Origin: Nymphaea colorata
Lineage: Eukaryota; Streptophyta; Magnoliopsida; Nymphaeales; Nymphaeaceae
Reading direction: 5' to 3'
Length of the DNA stretch: 64,000 nt
NCBI RefSeq assembly: GCF_008831285.2
Contig: NC_045145.1
Location: 1,302,001 to 1,366,000 of the forward strand
Both the position numbers and the translations under genes were made by a program. Below are positions 10,900 to 23,341 of this stretch, one piece after another. Under the pieces are notes generated by a model. It was not told where the DNA came from. It did no database searches and saw only the letters and a list, made by a program, of their open reading frames with translations. How positions within the stretch are numbered: the first letter of the stretch is position 1; each line of letters begins with the position of its first letter.

Positions 10900-11250
10900 G
10901 AATATAGTCTGACTCAACAGTTAAATTAATGGACAATGTGTCATAACAGGAAAATAAGTGACACAGAATATGAAGTTATAGTTATAAGCACAAGCAGAGT
11001 GATGAGATCAATTAGCACGTCACCGTGCAGCTTCTTTGCTGATCATTTGTTTGACGAGTTATGTGTGACTCTATGTCAGCAGTAACACATTATTACTGCC
11101 TTACGAATCTGCCTTAAAAATTCCTATAACAAGTGTTCCATGGATCTGGTTCATTTTTTAAGTAAATTAGGCTTCATAGATAGATCTATCAAAGAGACAA
11201 AATAAATAATCGGCTTTCTTTTTTTTGTTAAATTCAAGTTGTTGGAAGAG
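10900..11250. other. Intergenic with a short gag-like scrap
   Basis: Mostly unrecognised. At about 11163-11206, AAATTAGGCTTCATAGATAG and TCTATCAAAGAGAC repeat the KLGFIDGSIKE part of the gag seen at about 9675-9710, so a second small copia gag scrap lies here. Confidence 0.5.
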
Positions 11251-11470
11251 TCTTAAGTCTGGTGCTCATGAAAAGTAAGTGATATCGCTTGTTGTTTTGC
11301 ACACTCGGTGTCTCTGGCAGGGCGGAAGATCACTTCAATGAGACTTTTTTTAATTACAAGGACTTCTTAAGTCTGGTGCTCATGAAAAGTAAGTGATATC
11401 CCTTGTTGTTTTCCACACTCGGTGTCTCCGCAGGCGGCAGATCACATCACGTGATTTTTTTTAATTTCAA
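11251..11470. repeat. Tandem duplication of about 110 bases, two copies
   Basis: The words TTAAGTCTGGTGCTCATGAA and CACACTCGGTGTCTC occur twice, in copies starting near 11250 and 11368. A related single copy is at 53605-53720, which links this segment to the third, partial set of repeats. Confidence 0.85.
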
Positions 11471-11899
11471 GGACTTCTTATTTCCACATCCAGCAACTTA
11501 GTTGGCACATAAGATTACATCAACAAGACTTTTTCTTCACAACCATTAACAACATATTTCCAATGTCATGTTCCCTTCCCTTATTGTCAGTTTTCAACTT
11601 TTTTTTGGGTCTTTCAATTGAATGGCCTACACTGCATTTAGTAGACGGGACTGTTGGTAGGGCTGCACAGGAGCGTCGAGCTTGGCCAGCTCGTAATCTT
11701 TTTTTGAAAAAAATGCCAATGGTTTCCTGTCTTTTTCATTTTTAGCATTTTTCATACTTTCTAAATGTCAAATTCTTGTTTCCATTTTGTACTTTTTATT
11801 TGTGCTTATCTGCCTGATCATTACTCATTTATCCCTCTAACTTTTAAGATTTTTCAAATTTTTTTCAAAGTTAAGTTACCACCATATGGACGGTGGATT

Positions 11900-12025
11900 C
11901 TTTTTGCTCTTATTAGAATTATGACTACCACGCTGCATCTTCTACTATGTTGGCCACTGCATGATATTTGATTGGCCTCTATGCTAGACTGAGAAACAAT
12001 TTGCTGTTTCTTTGTTCTTGGGTAG
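11900..12025 (-). pseudogene. Copia RNase H scrap, copy 1
   Basis: The minus strand reads SKKQQIVSQSSIEANQI-like residues, the typical copia RNase H motif (SKKQ..VSRSS.EAEY). It matches the longer remnant at 26760-26897. It is only a scrap, embedded in the segmental duplication. Confidence 0.6.
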
Positions 12026-13714
12026 TTCTAACTTTGAAGATTAGACCATAATGAACAGTAGCTTTTGAGAATCTTAATATTCTCTTGACAGCTACCCATT
12101 GTGATTCTACTGCAACCTAATAAATGGCTGAACCTTGTAATTACCCCCAAAATTTCAAGTTAATATATATCTAGCGTTTTCACAATTATTTTCAATGATT
12201 TTGGGTCTCAAATACTACAATTTATTGCAATCTAATCCAGTTTCCTTCTAATTTGGTTACCGACTATACTAGACTCATCTGAATTTAAATCTAAACTTCC
12301 AACCCAGGCCCTACCTCAAATCAAGATTTAAACCCAATCCAAAATCCCAAGTCAAGATCCAAAAACCGAGCCCTAGATCCAGATATGGATCCAAATCCCA
12401 ACCTTAGATAAAAAAAGATCCATAGTCCCAATCTGGATCTAAAACTGAGCTCTACATCTAAAACTAAGCCTTAGATCCAAATTCAAAGTTTTAGTTCAAA
12501 ATTGAACTTAGATCTAGATCCAACTCCAAATCCAAAATCCAGCCCTAGATCCAAAAGAAAGTTAAAGTTCATAATTAAACTTGAGAATAAAAAATGCAAT
12601 AGAACATATATTCAGAAAATTGCCCACAGGTCTAGATTAGATCACTCAAATGTTTGAAATCGAGCCCAAGAATCATTCTCAACATCATTCGTCAGCTCCC
12701 CCTTGCTTTTCACTCAATTTGGGTGGGAAATATGGGTGGGCGCCGGCCGAGCCCAAGAATCAATTCTCAATTATCTCTTACTCTTCTACTAGTTTTTCTC
12801 TTTATTTCTTTCCACTCACTTATAAATCTTTGAATTTTCTCTCTTAATTTTCTCTTAAAATTTATTGCTCTTTTACTACTTTTTCTCTCCTATATTTTCT
12901 TTCTCTTAACAATCTTTACTCACCTCTCTAACTGTTTTGATAGAGGTTAATGAATACTTTCCTTTAAAAGAATTTCCTTCCTTGGCTTTATAAATTTTAA
13001 CTTCTTTACCAATACCACACATATAGTTGAAATGATGTTTGGTGAATGTGAAATGCATTGAAATGATTACAGATATTACTTTCTTGTACCAGCTTCATCT
13101 AGATGTGATTCACTTCCTAGGAAATAAAATGAAGATTTTCCAAGTTTCACTTTTGCTTGTAGAGGGAAGGGTCTTCTATTTGACTCACGCATATAATTCT
13201 CATCCTCCTCATTCAAGGGTTTTCTTTTGATAACATTGGACATCGGTGCAAAACATATGGAATTGTGCATTTTTTATTCATTCTTCTTGTGCATTTTTTG
13301 GTAGGTTTGAGAAATTGTGCTGAGGATATAGTACATCAAAATTCTAGAAAATTGAAAGGAATTATGTGAACTATGGCTATAGTGGTGTCCTTACTTAGAA
13401 CAAAGCACAAACTGCAATAATGGATAAAGTTCCAAGCCTCTTTCACATAACTGGCACTGGAAATGTGAGTTGTTCTACAAGATTAGACACTCAAATGCCT
13501 TAGGAATAGAACACACAAGCATATATTTATTAAATCCTATAAGCAACTGTAATTGAGCAATGCAAGTGAGGGCTCTCAATGAAAGCAATGAACTATATCC
13601 ACTCAACTATTAGACATCGCTTTTGACACCTGATAAACTATTTTAGCCAATGGATGGTCGCGCCTGGAATTAAACTCATTGTATCTATGAAGATATTTGA
13701 ATTATCCTTCTATC
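12026..13714. repeat. Duplicated non-coding stretch with (GATCCAAATCC) array
   Basis: This stretch parallels about 26930-29590. Between about 12270 and 12560 it contains a degenerate array of words like GATCCAAATCCCAA, ATCTAAAACT and CCTAGATCC, and both copies share the tail CCAAATGGG.../TTTCTCTTAATTTTCTC. The remaining bases to 13714 show short open frames only. No gene is recognised. Confidence 0.6.
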
Positions 13715-14838
13715 ATTCTTGTCTTCTGTCGTATCCTACTCAGCTTACAACCACTTCTTCATGTCCATTCTCTTATTTGGTGACACCCTGAACATGACAA
13801 GCCTATCTCCATGATCATCACCAACAGATCATTGATAGCGGCTGATCTTTCAGTTGCTGTGTTGTTGCTTTTGTTGAGAGGATGGCTGTCAAGGACATCT
13901 GAAATTGCAACAGGAAATGCTTCAGCCACCCATTGCCTCAAACTAAAATCCCCATCAAACTGTTCATCAGTAGGCTTTCTTCCTATAAACACCTCAAGGA
14001 GGAGAATTTCCGTAGCTGTAGACGTCGGCTTTGGTTGACACCTTTCCGGCCATCCCAAATTCTAATTCAACCATTCAACAATATTAGACATGATAAGCAA
14101 GCACAATATAATTGGCTAATGCTCATCTATGACACAATTGCACTAATTGATTTTGGGCAGGAGGCCTGGAAATTAATGGACTTAAGATCCATTGAACCTC
14201 CAATCGGGCCTTTCTCATTTTGTTATTTTGATACACATATAAAAAGAATACAAGATTATTATATAGAACAGAAGTCCAACATATATGATGTTCAAGTACC
14301 CTTAAAAGAAATCAAACATGTATACATACATATATTAATATATATATGTATATATATATTTATTTATTTATTGTAGAGCCTGTGAGGTTTGTTGAGATTC
14401 ATTAATTGTATGGTGTTGCTTTTAATTCTCCTGTGACAGATCTCCAGGTTCTCCTAAATATTTCATAAATTGTGTGAATTATTTAATAGTGTCAATTGTC
14501 AGCCAATCTTAAGCCATTCAGTAGATGGGTACGTGTGATTAGGGATTTTTAATACAAAAAGGAACAAAAAAGTGCAGCTTATGATAAAGGAAAAAGATCA
14601 ATTGAAGATTATTGCTTGTTGAAAACATGTCACCAAGACATATTTGTGTACATGAGCACAAAAGAATGCAAAAACTAGTATGCAACACCACAAGCCATTT
14701 GTGCATGTCTTTATGTGTGAACTACAAACCATGATGATTAGATGGATCATGGGTGTTTGCACATCAATCAATATATTTATTGATATTATTTTGCAAATCA
14801 CACACACACACACACACACACATAAGTGAGGGACAATT

Positions 14839-14869
<31 letters not shown>

Positions 14870-15188
14870 ATATATATATATGGATAGAGAGAGAGAAATT
14901 GGTAAAAACCTGACACTTTAACATTTTGCTTAAAACATATTTTAAATAAAATACTTACATCTAAATACTAAATATATTTATAAAAAAGATTTTGTTATAA
15001 AAACATGCTTTGAATCAAGTTGTTTTTACGAAAAAAGTTGATTTGTCTATTATAAAAATGTTGATGCTATGATAGCCATTCATTTTTGCTAATTATGAAA
15101 ACACTATTAAAGCCCAGAAAATGATTAACTTATATATAGTTTGTGTCAATATATTCTTAAACTTGACCTGTTGGTCTGGTTTCTACCA

Positions 15189-15238
<50 letters not shown>

Positions 15239-16690
15239 GAAGAAAGAAAAGAAAAAAGAGAGAAAACAGCACGCAAGAACTTGCAAAACCACTCACTCTC
15301 TCTACCTCTCTTTATTTCACCTCACCTCCTCTTGGACCCCTCCCATACACTCCCCCCTCCCTTTCTTAATCTCCCCATCAGAGCATTACTGAAGAGAGAG
15401 AGTGCACACACACATATGAGAACAGAAAGCCAGGGTGTGTTGACTCAAAGAAATGGTCAATAACACTCGCACATCATCGAGAGAGACAAAATTTATAAAG
15501 GGAAAACAAATTAAGAGATAGTACCTGGTGCAATGTATCCCATGGTTCCAAGGGTGGTGGTAAGAGTCAATGACTTGTGACCAACTATAAACATTGCAAT
15601 GCCAAAATCACCAACGTATGCAGTCATGCTTTCGTCTAGAAGTACATTACGTGACTTCAGATCACAATGAAGTATCATCTCTGAGTAACCATGGTGAAGA
15701 TACTCTAAAGCACAAGCGACATCAACGATGATATCCAATCTTTGGAAGAGATTCAAGAGATGGGCACCCAAATGTTGACAAACTTCCAGGCTCCCAAGGG
15801 GCATGTGTTGGAGAACTAAAGCCTTGAAATCTTCATTAGAGCAAGACATAATGACTTTAACAAGGTTTCGGTGCCTGATTTGGCGGAACATAGTGCATTC
15901 AATGTCAAAACTTTTAGATGCTCCCTCAAATGACAAATTAAGGACCTTAACAGCCACTGTCGTTCCATCAGCTAGAATTCCTTTGTACACTGAGCCAAAG
16001 CTTCCACTTCCAAGAAAGTTTGCATCATTGAAATTGCTTGTTGCATGCAATAGCTCTCTGTAAGAAATCACTGGGAGTGTAACTCTTAATCTTCCAGTGT
16101 CATCAGGACGCTTCAACAACCCTCTTTCCATAGCATGAGATACCAATAAGTGTGCAAACAATGACCAAAAGTGCTGAGCCTCCAATTGCGCAAGCGGCAT
16201 TGACTCTAGCCGCATTGCTCTTACTTTGCCTCTCTGTTTTGTCTAAGCACAATGGGACATGGAATTTGGGAGCTCCACATAGTGCATAGTTCCCTAGGAA
16301 CGATTCGACAAAAAGGTTTCAAAACCTTCCACCAGTTGGAATCTCTCCTTTCAATCGTTGAAGGTCAAGTCCATGACCTAGATGTGTTGAAGTTTTTCCA
16401 ATGATTTTGGTATCTCACTTGAAAGCTTGTTGTGGGAAAGGTCAATAGCTTTAATGTTTACCATGTGATCAAGTTGTTCAGGAATGTGACCATCAAATGT
16501 GTTGTGAGAGAGATTCAAATACTCTATCATTTGGAGCTTTGATAATGATGCAGGCAACTCTCCACTCAGCTTGTTTGCAGAGATATCCATGTTGATCATC
16601 ATGGCAAAATTCTCAAGACCCAAAGGCACGTGACCAGTGACGGAGTTGTCGTGCATGTATAGCTCCCACAAGTCCTTCAACTCACAAAGA
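13715..16690 (-). pseudogene. LRR receptor-like kinase pseudogene 1 (LRR-XII, non-RD)
   Basis: Minus-strand remnant of a plasma-membrane receptor kinase like FLS2, EFR or Xa21, which sense microbial patterns. Exon 1 (about 16690-15525) holds LRRs (LYMHDNSVTGHVPLGLENF, ISANKLSGELPASLSKLQ, LSHNTFDGHIPEQL), a juxtamembrane cap (SFLGNYALCGAP), a membrane span (ACAIGGSALLVIVCTLIGI) and a kinase: GSGSFGSVYKG loop, VAVK, HCDLK (non-RD), DFG, GYIAP. An intron (15524-14062) starts GTAC after GCACCAG and ends in AG, the usual intron site of this subfamily. Exon 2 (14061 to about 13715) reads EFGMAGKVSTKADVYSYG and then LLEVFIGRKPTDEQFDGDFS. Defects: upstream LRRs and signal peptide missing, TGA in GGRF*NL, a frameshift between membrane span and kinase, one extra base at YSYG, and a shift near the end. 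Confidence 0.9.
14062..15524 (-). other. Intron of receptor-kinase pseudogene 1
   Basis: The 1463-base intron runs from GT at 15524-15523 to AG at 14063-14062 on the minus strand. It contains (CA)n at 14801-14822, (TA)n at 14837-14881 and (TA)n at 15194-15232. The homologous intron in pseudogene 2 is shorter (about 1.0 kb) and shares the CTCTCT/ACCTC-rich stretch next to the donor. Confidence 0.8.
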
Positions 16691-16699
16691 CCAAGCCAC

Positions 16700-18000
16700 A
16701 GCTCGACCATGACTCTTTTAAGCTCGTTTACCAACTCCCCATTTGACCTTTTTTTTTTTGGTTTTAAGTTTGAAAATTTTCAAAAGAATGCCAAGATAAA
16801 TGGTTTACTCAAGTTCAATCAAATCATTTTTATGAAACTCGAACTTGACTTGTTTATAATCGCGAGTCTTGAGTTAACCTTGAGCTTAACGCAGCAAATT
16901 CGAGTCGAGCTTGAGTTGTCTCTACTCTTTTTACAGCTCCATCCACTTGACACACACAGATGGACTCGTCCCTTACTTATAATGGTGAAACATGTTAGTT
17001 GGAGTGGGGAAGCTTCAACCTAAGGATGTCAATATGTCTGATTTGAATTGAATATCCAAGCGAACTGCTCCAAAAACATTTGGATGAAGAAAAGAAATTT
17101 ACTAATCAACTAAAAAATCAAATAGGATTTGACATTAAGAAATGAAGTCCGATTAGATTTAGATTCATATATGCATAAATATATGAACGAATTCAGATTT
17201 AGTTATATAAAAATATTCAATCGAATTCAGATTCAAATATACAAAAATATCCTATCAGATCCAGATGGGACTTAGATTTAAATAAAAATTCTATATTCAA
17301 TGCTCTTACGCTTTGTAAATTAGCCAGATTCAGATTCAAATTTTTCATATATGAATATAAAAATAGGACTCAGGTTGGATTCTGATTGTGACATCTCATT
17401 TCAGATTCAGATTAGGGTGGAAAAAATGGATTTAGATCAGATTCAAATTATGAAATCTGAGTTTGTATGAGGACAAAAATTAGATTTGGATGAGATTCCG
17501 ATTGTGGAATCTGATTTCAGATTCAATTTTGGATATGACTTTTTTTTCATTTGTTTGGGAGATCAAAGCCGACGATGGTTAATAATATATTTTATATGAA
17601 TCCAATTCATTGGTACCCCATCCATCCTTGCAGATTTTCGCACTTTTCAAATATTCTTCATTATTATTTTTTGTATTTAGGTCCATCAATTTTCAAGAAA
17701 AACAAGGTCAGTCGTTCTGTCGAGTCCTCCCAACTTCTCCAAGGGTATGGGTGATGACTGTTCACGATGTTCTTAATGAGAAAGTTGCCGAATATTACTT
17801 CAGCTTCTCCAAGACTACACCCAAAAATGCGTAACGTACGTACCAGCATGCTGGAGCTTGTGGACATTGAGAAATGGTTCCATATTTGGGTGGTAGCCTT
17901 TTGGATATGAGTAATTACTTAAAACTATATCCGTATCCAATCCAATACTTATATATATTAGAATCTGAATCCGAATCCAGATGGATGTTATTTCTTAAAT
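16700..18000 (+). repeat. Dispersed (ATTCAGATT)-rich repeat unit, copy B
   Basis: Same family as 4990-6400. It starts with AGCTCG(T)TTACCAACTCCCCATTTGACC, also seen at 54353-54383, so the repeat truncates the LRR end of the kinase pseudogene at about 16690. It includes the edge AAGGATGTCAATATGTCTG near 17019, the array, and the exon-like core at 17680-17890. The end carries (TA)n at 18704-18748 after about 700 bases of mixed sequence. Confidence 0.7.
17680..17890 (+). other. Exon-like core inside repeat unit B
   Basis: It begins after TTTTTTGTATTTAG with GTCCATCAATTTTCAAGAA and follows the same word order as the cores at 6030, 25738 and 55330. The reading SPRVWVMTVHDVLNEKVAEY is open in this copy. 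The family is not recognised. Confidence 0.4.
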
Positions 18001-18701
18001 ACAAAGACATCTATTTCTTAATCAGAGATTAATTTTTTTCCATATCTGTTTTCTTTTTTTTTTTTGGAATGGTTTAATTGGACATGTGATCAAGATGGAA
18101 AATAACACTTAAAGTCTATCCATATTAACAAGTGAATGACGAAGCAGTTCCAATTCTGTTGCTTATGTTACATGGAAAGGCATGATATCTAGATAAAAGG
18201 TAGAAAGAGAGAGAGAACATATAATTAAGTGACAAATTGTCAATGATTTTGCAAAAATTGTCAAAAGCAATAAAGGAATACAAAAAACATATAAGAGGAA
18301 GGGGTGGTGGGACTCAAAAGAGGAGTTCGAGTTGTGTGCACCGGCCAGTGCACGCAACAATCACATGCCAAAAGAAAATCAAAAAGGGGGCATCTTTGAA
18401 TTAGAGAAAAAGAACTGCCTTTTTGAACCTTTTCAATTTTTTCAATTTTTTTTATCCGTAAAGCAAATTTCTTTTTCCATTTAAACAGGAACATATTTGT
18501 CATTAATCATGCTGACCCACAAAATTTTGGTGCACTACAATACCACGTTTGGTGCAATATGTTATTACTTACAAGTATGAACTTGCATTCCACCTCTGCA
18601 GTCAGTAGCTAGTTCAATTCCCAAATGCCTCTTGCCCTACAAAATTGAAGAAGCACTTATAACCCAAAGTTCGTTAGTTCTCACTAAAAATGAAATGTTG
18701 T

Positions 18702-18751
<50 letters not shown>

Positions 18752-18839
18752 CGTCGCCACCCCATAAGAGAATCGATAAGATTTTGCCAGGTAAAAGTTT
18801 TAACATCTATCTTAAGTAGTCATCCTCCAAACACGTCAG
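18001..18839. other. Intergenic, with (TA)n and left flank of copia insertion
   Basis: Unrecognised AT-rich sequence. A (TA)n tract (18704-18748) is followed by 90 bases paralogous to 6460-6550, which end at the copia insertion point. GTCAG at 18835-18839 is the left target-site duplicate. Confidence 0.6.
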
Positions 18840-19173
18840 AGTTAAGTTAAGAAACTGAAAGCATACAAGAAAAAGAGAGAAGGACACACAAGATAACGTG
18901 GTTCGGCTAAACAAGCCTACGTCCACACTAACGATTCTCTCTATTCTTCAATGATTCAACCAAGAGAGAGTACAAATATTTATAGTCACTGTGTACAATT
19001 GAGGTCCTTGATTTTATGATTTGGATAGACTTTGGAAAGATTACTGGAGACTGTTTTTAGAAATGGAACTTTCCTTATCAAGAGAAGGTCCTTCAGTTTT
19101 GAATAACATAGTGTTGGTGTTATCCTCTCCTTGATTGTCGTCCTCTCCCTGATTGTCGTAGATTCTCTTATCA
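18840..19173 (-). repeat. 3' LTR of the copia element
   Basis: It matches 24215-24555 over its whole length. On the minus strand it starts TGATAAGAGAATC right after the polypurine tract. Shared words include ACGTGGTTC(G/A)GCTAAACAAG. The outer end near 18840-18845 has a few extra bases (AGTTAA doubled) relative to the other LTR. Confidence 0.9.
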
Positions 19174-19191
19174 TTCCCCCTCAAGCTGCTC
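19174..19191 (-). promoter_or_regulatory. Polypurine tract
   Basis: On the minus strand AGCAGCTTGAGGGGGAA lies directly before the 3' LTR, the position of the plus-strand priming tract. The RNase H reading frame runs through it into the LTR (SSLRGNDKR). Confidence 0.8.
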
Positions 19192-19880
19192 TTGGTGTCA
19201 ACAAGATTAAGCTTCTTCCTTAGACAATGAAACCATTGTCCAGCCACTGCTTTGGTCAAGATATCAGAGTTGTTCATGTGAGGTGACGAATTCAATTTGA
19301 ATTTCCTTTTTGGCGACTTTCTCTCTAACGAAGAGAAAATTAATTTGGATATATTTTGTTCTTGCATGAAAACCAGGATTGGCTGCAAGGTAAGTAGCTC
19401 CAAGATAGTCACATCTGAGTATTGGTGGCCCCGTAATGTGAACCTTGAGTTCCTTGAGAAGAGATTTCAACCAAATAATTTCAGAAGCAGCAATCGCAAG
19501 GGCTTCATATTCAACTTCTATGCTTGATCATGCTACAGTATGTTGTCTAGTTGATCCCCAAGAAATAATATTTCCTCCAAGCAAAGTAACAAATCCACTG
19601 GTTGATCGTCGGTCATCTGGGCAGCCAGCCCAATCGACATCTGCGTATGCTTCGAATGTCATAGACTGGTTTCTTCGAATTTGAAGGCCATATGTGCTTG
19701 TGCCTTGTAGGTACCGAAGAATGCGTTTGACATGACCCCAATGAAGATCGGAAGGATCATGTGTAAATTGGCATGCTTTATTAATAGAAAATGAAATATC
19801 AGGTCAAGTAAGGGAAAGATACTGCAAGGCTCCAACAATGCTCCTACAGAGAGTACCATCCATGAGTTTCTCCCCTTCAT
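19192..19880 (-). pseudogene. Copia RNase H region
   Basis: RNase H degrades the RNA strand during reverse transcription. The minus-strand pieces include DWAGCPDDRRSTSGFVTLLG, the strongly conserved opening of the copia RNase H domain, then the AEYEALA-like region, and at the end EFVTSHEQLSDILTKAVAGQ and FHCLRKKLNLVD (equivalent to the ADIFTKPL box of other elements). The pieces lie in several frames, so shifts have accumulated. The domain is complete in order but not in frame. Confidence 0.85.
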
Positions 19881-19883
19881 GTG

Positions 19884-20760
19884 TCAGAGAGGTAAGTTGG
19901 GAACAGCAGGTGTAACAACGTCTTTACCTTTCTCCATCCCAGCTTTGCTAAGTACATCAAGAATATATTTCTTTTGTGAAAGAAGAAGATGATCTTTGTT
20001 AAAGGATACGTCAATTCTAAGGAAGTAGTGGATTTTTCCTAAGTCTTTGAGGGAGAAGTTTTGTCCAAGCTTTGCTGAAAAATTGAGTATTTCTATCTTG
20101 GAGCTGCCAATCAAAATAATATCATTGACATAAATCAAGAGATAAATAGTGCTGGAACCAGAATTGCGAATAAAAAGTGACGAATGAGACTACGATTCCT
20201 AAAATTCTTCATTGGTAAGAAACTGCTTCAAGCTGTCAAACCAAGCTCTGGGAGCTTGTTTGAGTCTATAAAGAGATTTCTTGAGTCTGCAAACATGATT
20301 AGGTAACTCTGAACTTTCAAACCTTGGCGGTTGAATCATAAAAACCTCTTCTTTTAGTGTTCCATGAAGGAAGGCATTATTGACGTCAAGTTGAATGCAC
20401 CATCCACGGCTGAAAGCAATGGACAAAACAAGACGAATAGTGGTTGTTTGACAACTAGACTGAACGTATCAAAGTAATCCAGTCCTTCTCTTTGATTAAA
20501 TCCTTTGGCCGCTAATCTGGCCTTGTATCTAGTTATAGTACCATCAAAATGGTGCTTGATTTTGTAGACCCATTTGCATACAATAACGTTTAAGTGTGGC
20601 TGTCTCGGCACAAGGTCCCATGTTTTGTTTTTGTAAAGAGCATCCATCTTGCTTTTCATAGCATTAACCCAGTTGTGGTCCTGTTGGGCCTCTTTTAGAG
20701 AGGTAGGTTCAGTTCGAGGAGGGGTTTGGGTCAAGTAGGTGAAGACTCTAGAACGCTGGG
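19884..20760 (-). pseudogene. Copia reverse transcriptase (RVT_2)
   Basis: The minus strand carries [40 protein letters not shown], then, after a frame change, [40 protein letters not shown], and after another shift STIYLLIYVNDIILIGSS and LGKIHYFLRIDV. These are the ordered blocks of the copia RVT_2 domain. LDVNNAFL keeps the first catalytic aspartate; the YVDD box reads YVND (GAT/GAC to AAT), which loses one catalytic aspartate. At least two frameshifts break it. Confidence 0.9.
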
Positions 20761-20808
20761 TTCCATCTTAGGATGTTGTTATCATGTGATGGGACCTAGT
20801 AGGCTCAC

Positions 20809-22041
20809 CTAACCGGTTGTTAGGTTCATCATTGGAGGGAGACTCAAAAGAATTAGAACCGGTTTGGACAACTTCAGAACTCGGGGGACTAGGAATGATT
20901 TTGGGTAACTCAATAAGAGACGAACTTTCTTTTGGCTTGTCAGTAGGTCTAGGTTCAATGGATGATTCGAGCCATCTTGAAATGATTGAGGGAGTAATAA
21001 AAGAACCACAATGAGATTATAAAAAGCTCCTTTCATCAAATCTTTATGTCTAAATATGATGACACAATTGGAGACTGGATTGTAACAGATATAACCCTTA
21101 TGACAGTTTCCATAGCTGATGAAGACACAGGCTTGAGCTTTGGGTTCTAATTTTGAAGAACGTCTAGGCCCACTCAATGGATAGATGGTACATCCAAAGG
21201 TTCGTATATGATTATATTTTGGAACTTCATGCAAGAGCTTCTCATATGGTGTCATTTGCAAATCTGCAATAGGCAACCTGTTAATAAGATTAACAGTTGT
21301 TTTAAAAGCATCAAACCAAAAGTTGTGTGGCATATTGACATGAATAATAATGGTAAGTCTCATTTCCACCATATGTCTATGTTTCCTTTCTACTATGTCA
21401 TTCTTTTGAGATGTGTAAGGGCATGTTATCCATCGACGAATGGCTTGGTTTTCAAGAAAAGTGGTAAATTATTTGCTCATGAATTCCCCTCCTCCATCTG
21501 AATGGAAAATTCTAATTTTTGTCTCAAGTTGATGCTCTACTATGCTAGAGAATGTTTTAAAACATGGAAACATATCACTTTTCTTGGATAAGGGAAAAAT
21601 CCATGAGAAGTGAGAGTAGTTGTCAACTATTAAGAGATAATACATATGCCATTCTCACTAAGCACATGGTGCTGGGCCCTAAAGAACAACATGTAACACT
21701 TCAAGAGGTTTAATCGCATGAAACTCAGCCTTAGAAAAAGGAATTTTATGCATTTTTCCAAGCACACATGAAGAACATGAATCCAATTTATGTTTGTCAT
21801 TAGCAGAAATTAAACCAGAAACTTTCAATAAGTTCAACAACTGAAAATGAGCATGTCCTAGACGTAAATGCCATAACTGAAAATCTGAAGAATAATTTTG
21901 AGAAACTAAATAAGTATTAGTAGTCTTTAGTTGACCATCATCTTCAATACTGATAGGATTGCTTGTAGAGTCCTTTCTCTCTTTCGTCCATCTATTGAGT
22001 CCTCCTTTCTCTAGCAGCCCTTTGGGAAGAATCTTGCCCAT
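20809..22041 (-). pseudogene. Copia integrase with GAG-pre-integrase zinc region
   Basis: Integrase inserts the cDNA into the genome. The 22041-21679 frame has LWHLRLGHAHFQLL and SCSSCVLGKMHKIPF, the HHCC zinc-binding region. The core continues in broken frames with LLIVDNYSHFSW (first D), FHSDGGGEF (second D) and VERKHRH (the E), then FWFDAFKTTVNLINRLP and RTFGCTIYPL. All three DDE residues can be read, but stops near 21660 and frame changes interrupt the chain. Confidence 0.88.
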
Positions 22042-22413
22042 CTACACATTCTTAACAGTAAAACCATTAGAGGAAAATTCAATAGAGCATTGATTGTCTT
22101 TGGTAAACCTTGCAACTGACATAAGATTCTTGTGTCGCTTAGGGGCATGCAACACATTTTTCAAAGCAAAAGATGAGGTTTTGCTAGGTAGGTATACGGT
22201 CCCTATATTGTTAATTAGCATCTTACTACCATTGCCAACAATAATAGAATTAGATCCATGATAAGGAACTCTACCTTGCATACCTTGATCTGAGTTTGTC
22301 ACATGGTGGGAGGCTCCTGTGTCTGGGTACCAAGCTGTGTCAAGAGTACTGTTGACATTTTCTTGACTACTAGATGCATTGTCAGACTTTCCCATGTTGA
22401 GTGCCATAGCCAT
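22042..22413 (-). pseudogene. Copia aspartic protease region
   Basis: The minus-strand frame reads TAWYPDTGASHHVTNS, with the DTGA active-site motif and the SHHVT tail typical of plant copia proteases, then VLHAPKRHKNLMSVARF. This piece is open for about 120 residues and continues in frame with neither gag nor integrase start. Confidence 0.88.
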
Positions 22414-22424
22414 AAATGCCTTAG

Positions 22425-23341
22425 GGATATCATAGCACTGTCAAGCTGTGTGATTTCTTCTTCCATAGTATTGACAACTTACTCCTTGACTAGACTTGTT
22501 AATACTGTTATTGTTTTTACCATAGTTTCCTCTTCTTCCATTATAGTTTCCTCTTCCTCCACTACGGCCTCTACCCATACTACCATTATAGTTACCACAC
22601 CCACGCCCCTAGTCAAAGACATCCCATGCCCTTGTTCAGCAACAAAGGCTGTGGCTGTGGCTTCAACCTGAGTCAGTTGGGGTGAGGAAAGCATTCCAAG
22701 TGGCTGCTCTTGAGTGATTAACATATCATACAATTCAGACCATGAAGGCAAATCTTTAATGCAGTAACCGTAGTGATGAAAGATTCATATTCAGAACTCA
22801 ACCCATTCAAAGTATGGAGAACTAGATCTGTATCAGAAACAAAATGTTGCACAGTGCTAAGAGAATCATGTAATAAACTGATATGTTGAAGATAATCAGT
22901 CATACACAGTCCTCCTTTTTTGACGTTTTGTAGTTCTCGTTTGAGTTGAATAATATGAAAATTATTTTGTGAGGCATACTGTTTTTCAAGGATGCACCAA
23001 GCATCTCTAGCGGTGCCAACACAAACCAGTTGTGACATGATTGGTTGAGTCACAGTGACTTTGATCCAACTTAATGCAAGTTAGTCTTCATGATACCATA
23101 ACACATAAGCAGGATTTCCTTGAGTGTGTGCTTCATCAAGAAATTTAGGAGGCGCAGAACATTTTCTATTCACATACTTAATCAGATTTTGACTTTTCAT
23201 AACACTTTCAATTTGAGAATGCAACAAGAGATAATTTGATCGATCAAACTTAATTGAAACCAAACTTGAGAAAGCATTCCATTGTGTACCTGGTGCAGCA
23301 GAAGCAGGTCAGGAGACATCAGACAAAGATGACGCAGCCAT
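22425..23341 (-). pseudogene. Copia gag (capsid) with ruined zinc knuckle
   Basis: The start codon at 23341-23339 opens MAASSLSDVS and meets TGA after ten codons. Downstream pieces read FDRSNYLLLHSQIESVMKSQ, PKFLDEAHTQGNPAYVLWYH, QPIMSQLVCVGTARDAW and SLLHDSLSTVQHFVSDTDLV, the normal gag/UBN2 order. The nucleocapsid knuckle should read CX2CX4HX4C, but here it is CQYYGRRNHTA*QC: the second cysteine is tyrosine and a stop sits inside. Confidence 0.88.

Noticed and set aside
13933-14376. 147-residue plus-strand open frame
   Set aside because: It overlaps the antisense of kinase exon 2 and runs into (TA)n-rich intron sequence.
22303-22671. 122-residue Ser/Thr/Val-rich plus-strand frame
   Set aside because: Antisense to copia gag/protease; its composition reflects the glycine- and glutamate-rich gag linker on the other strand.
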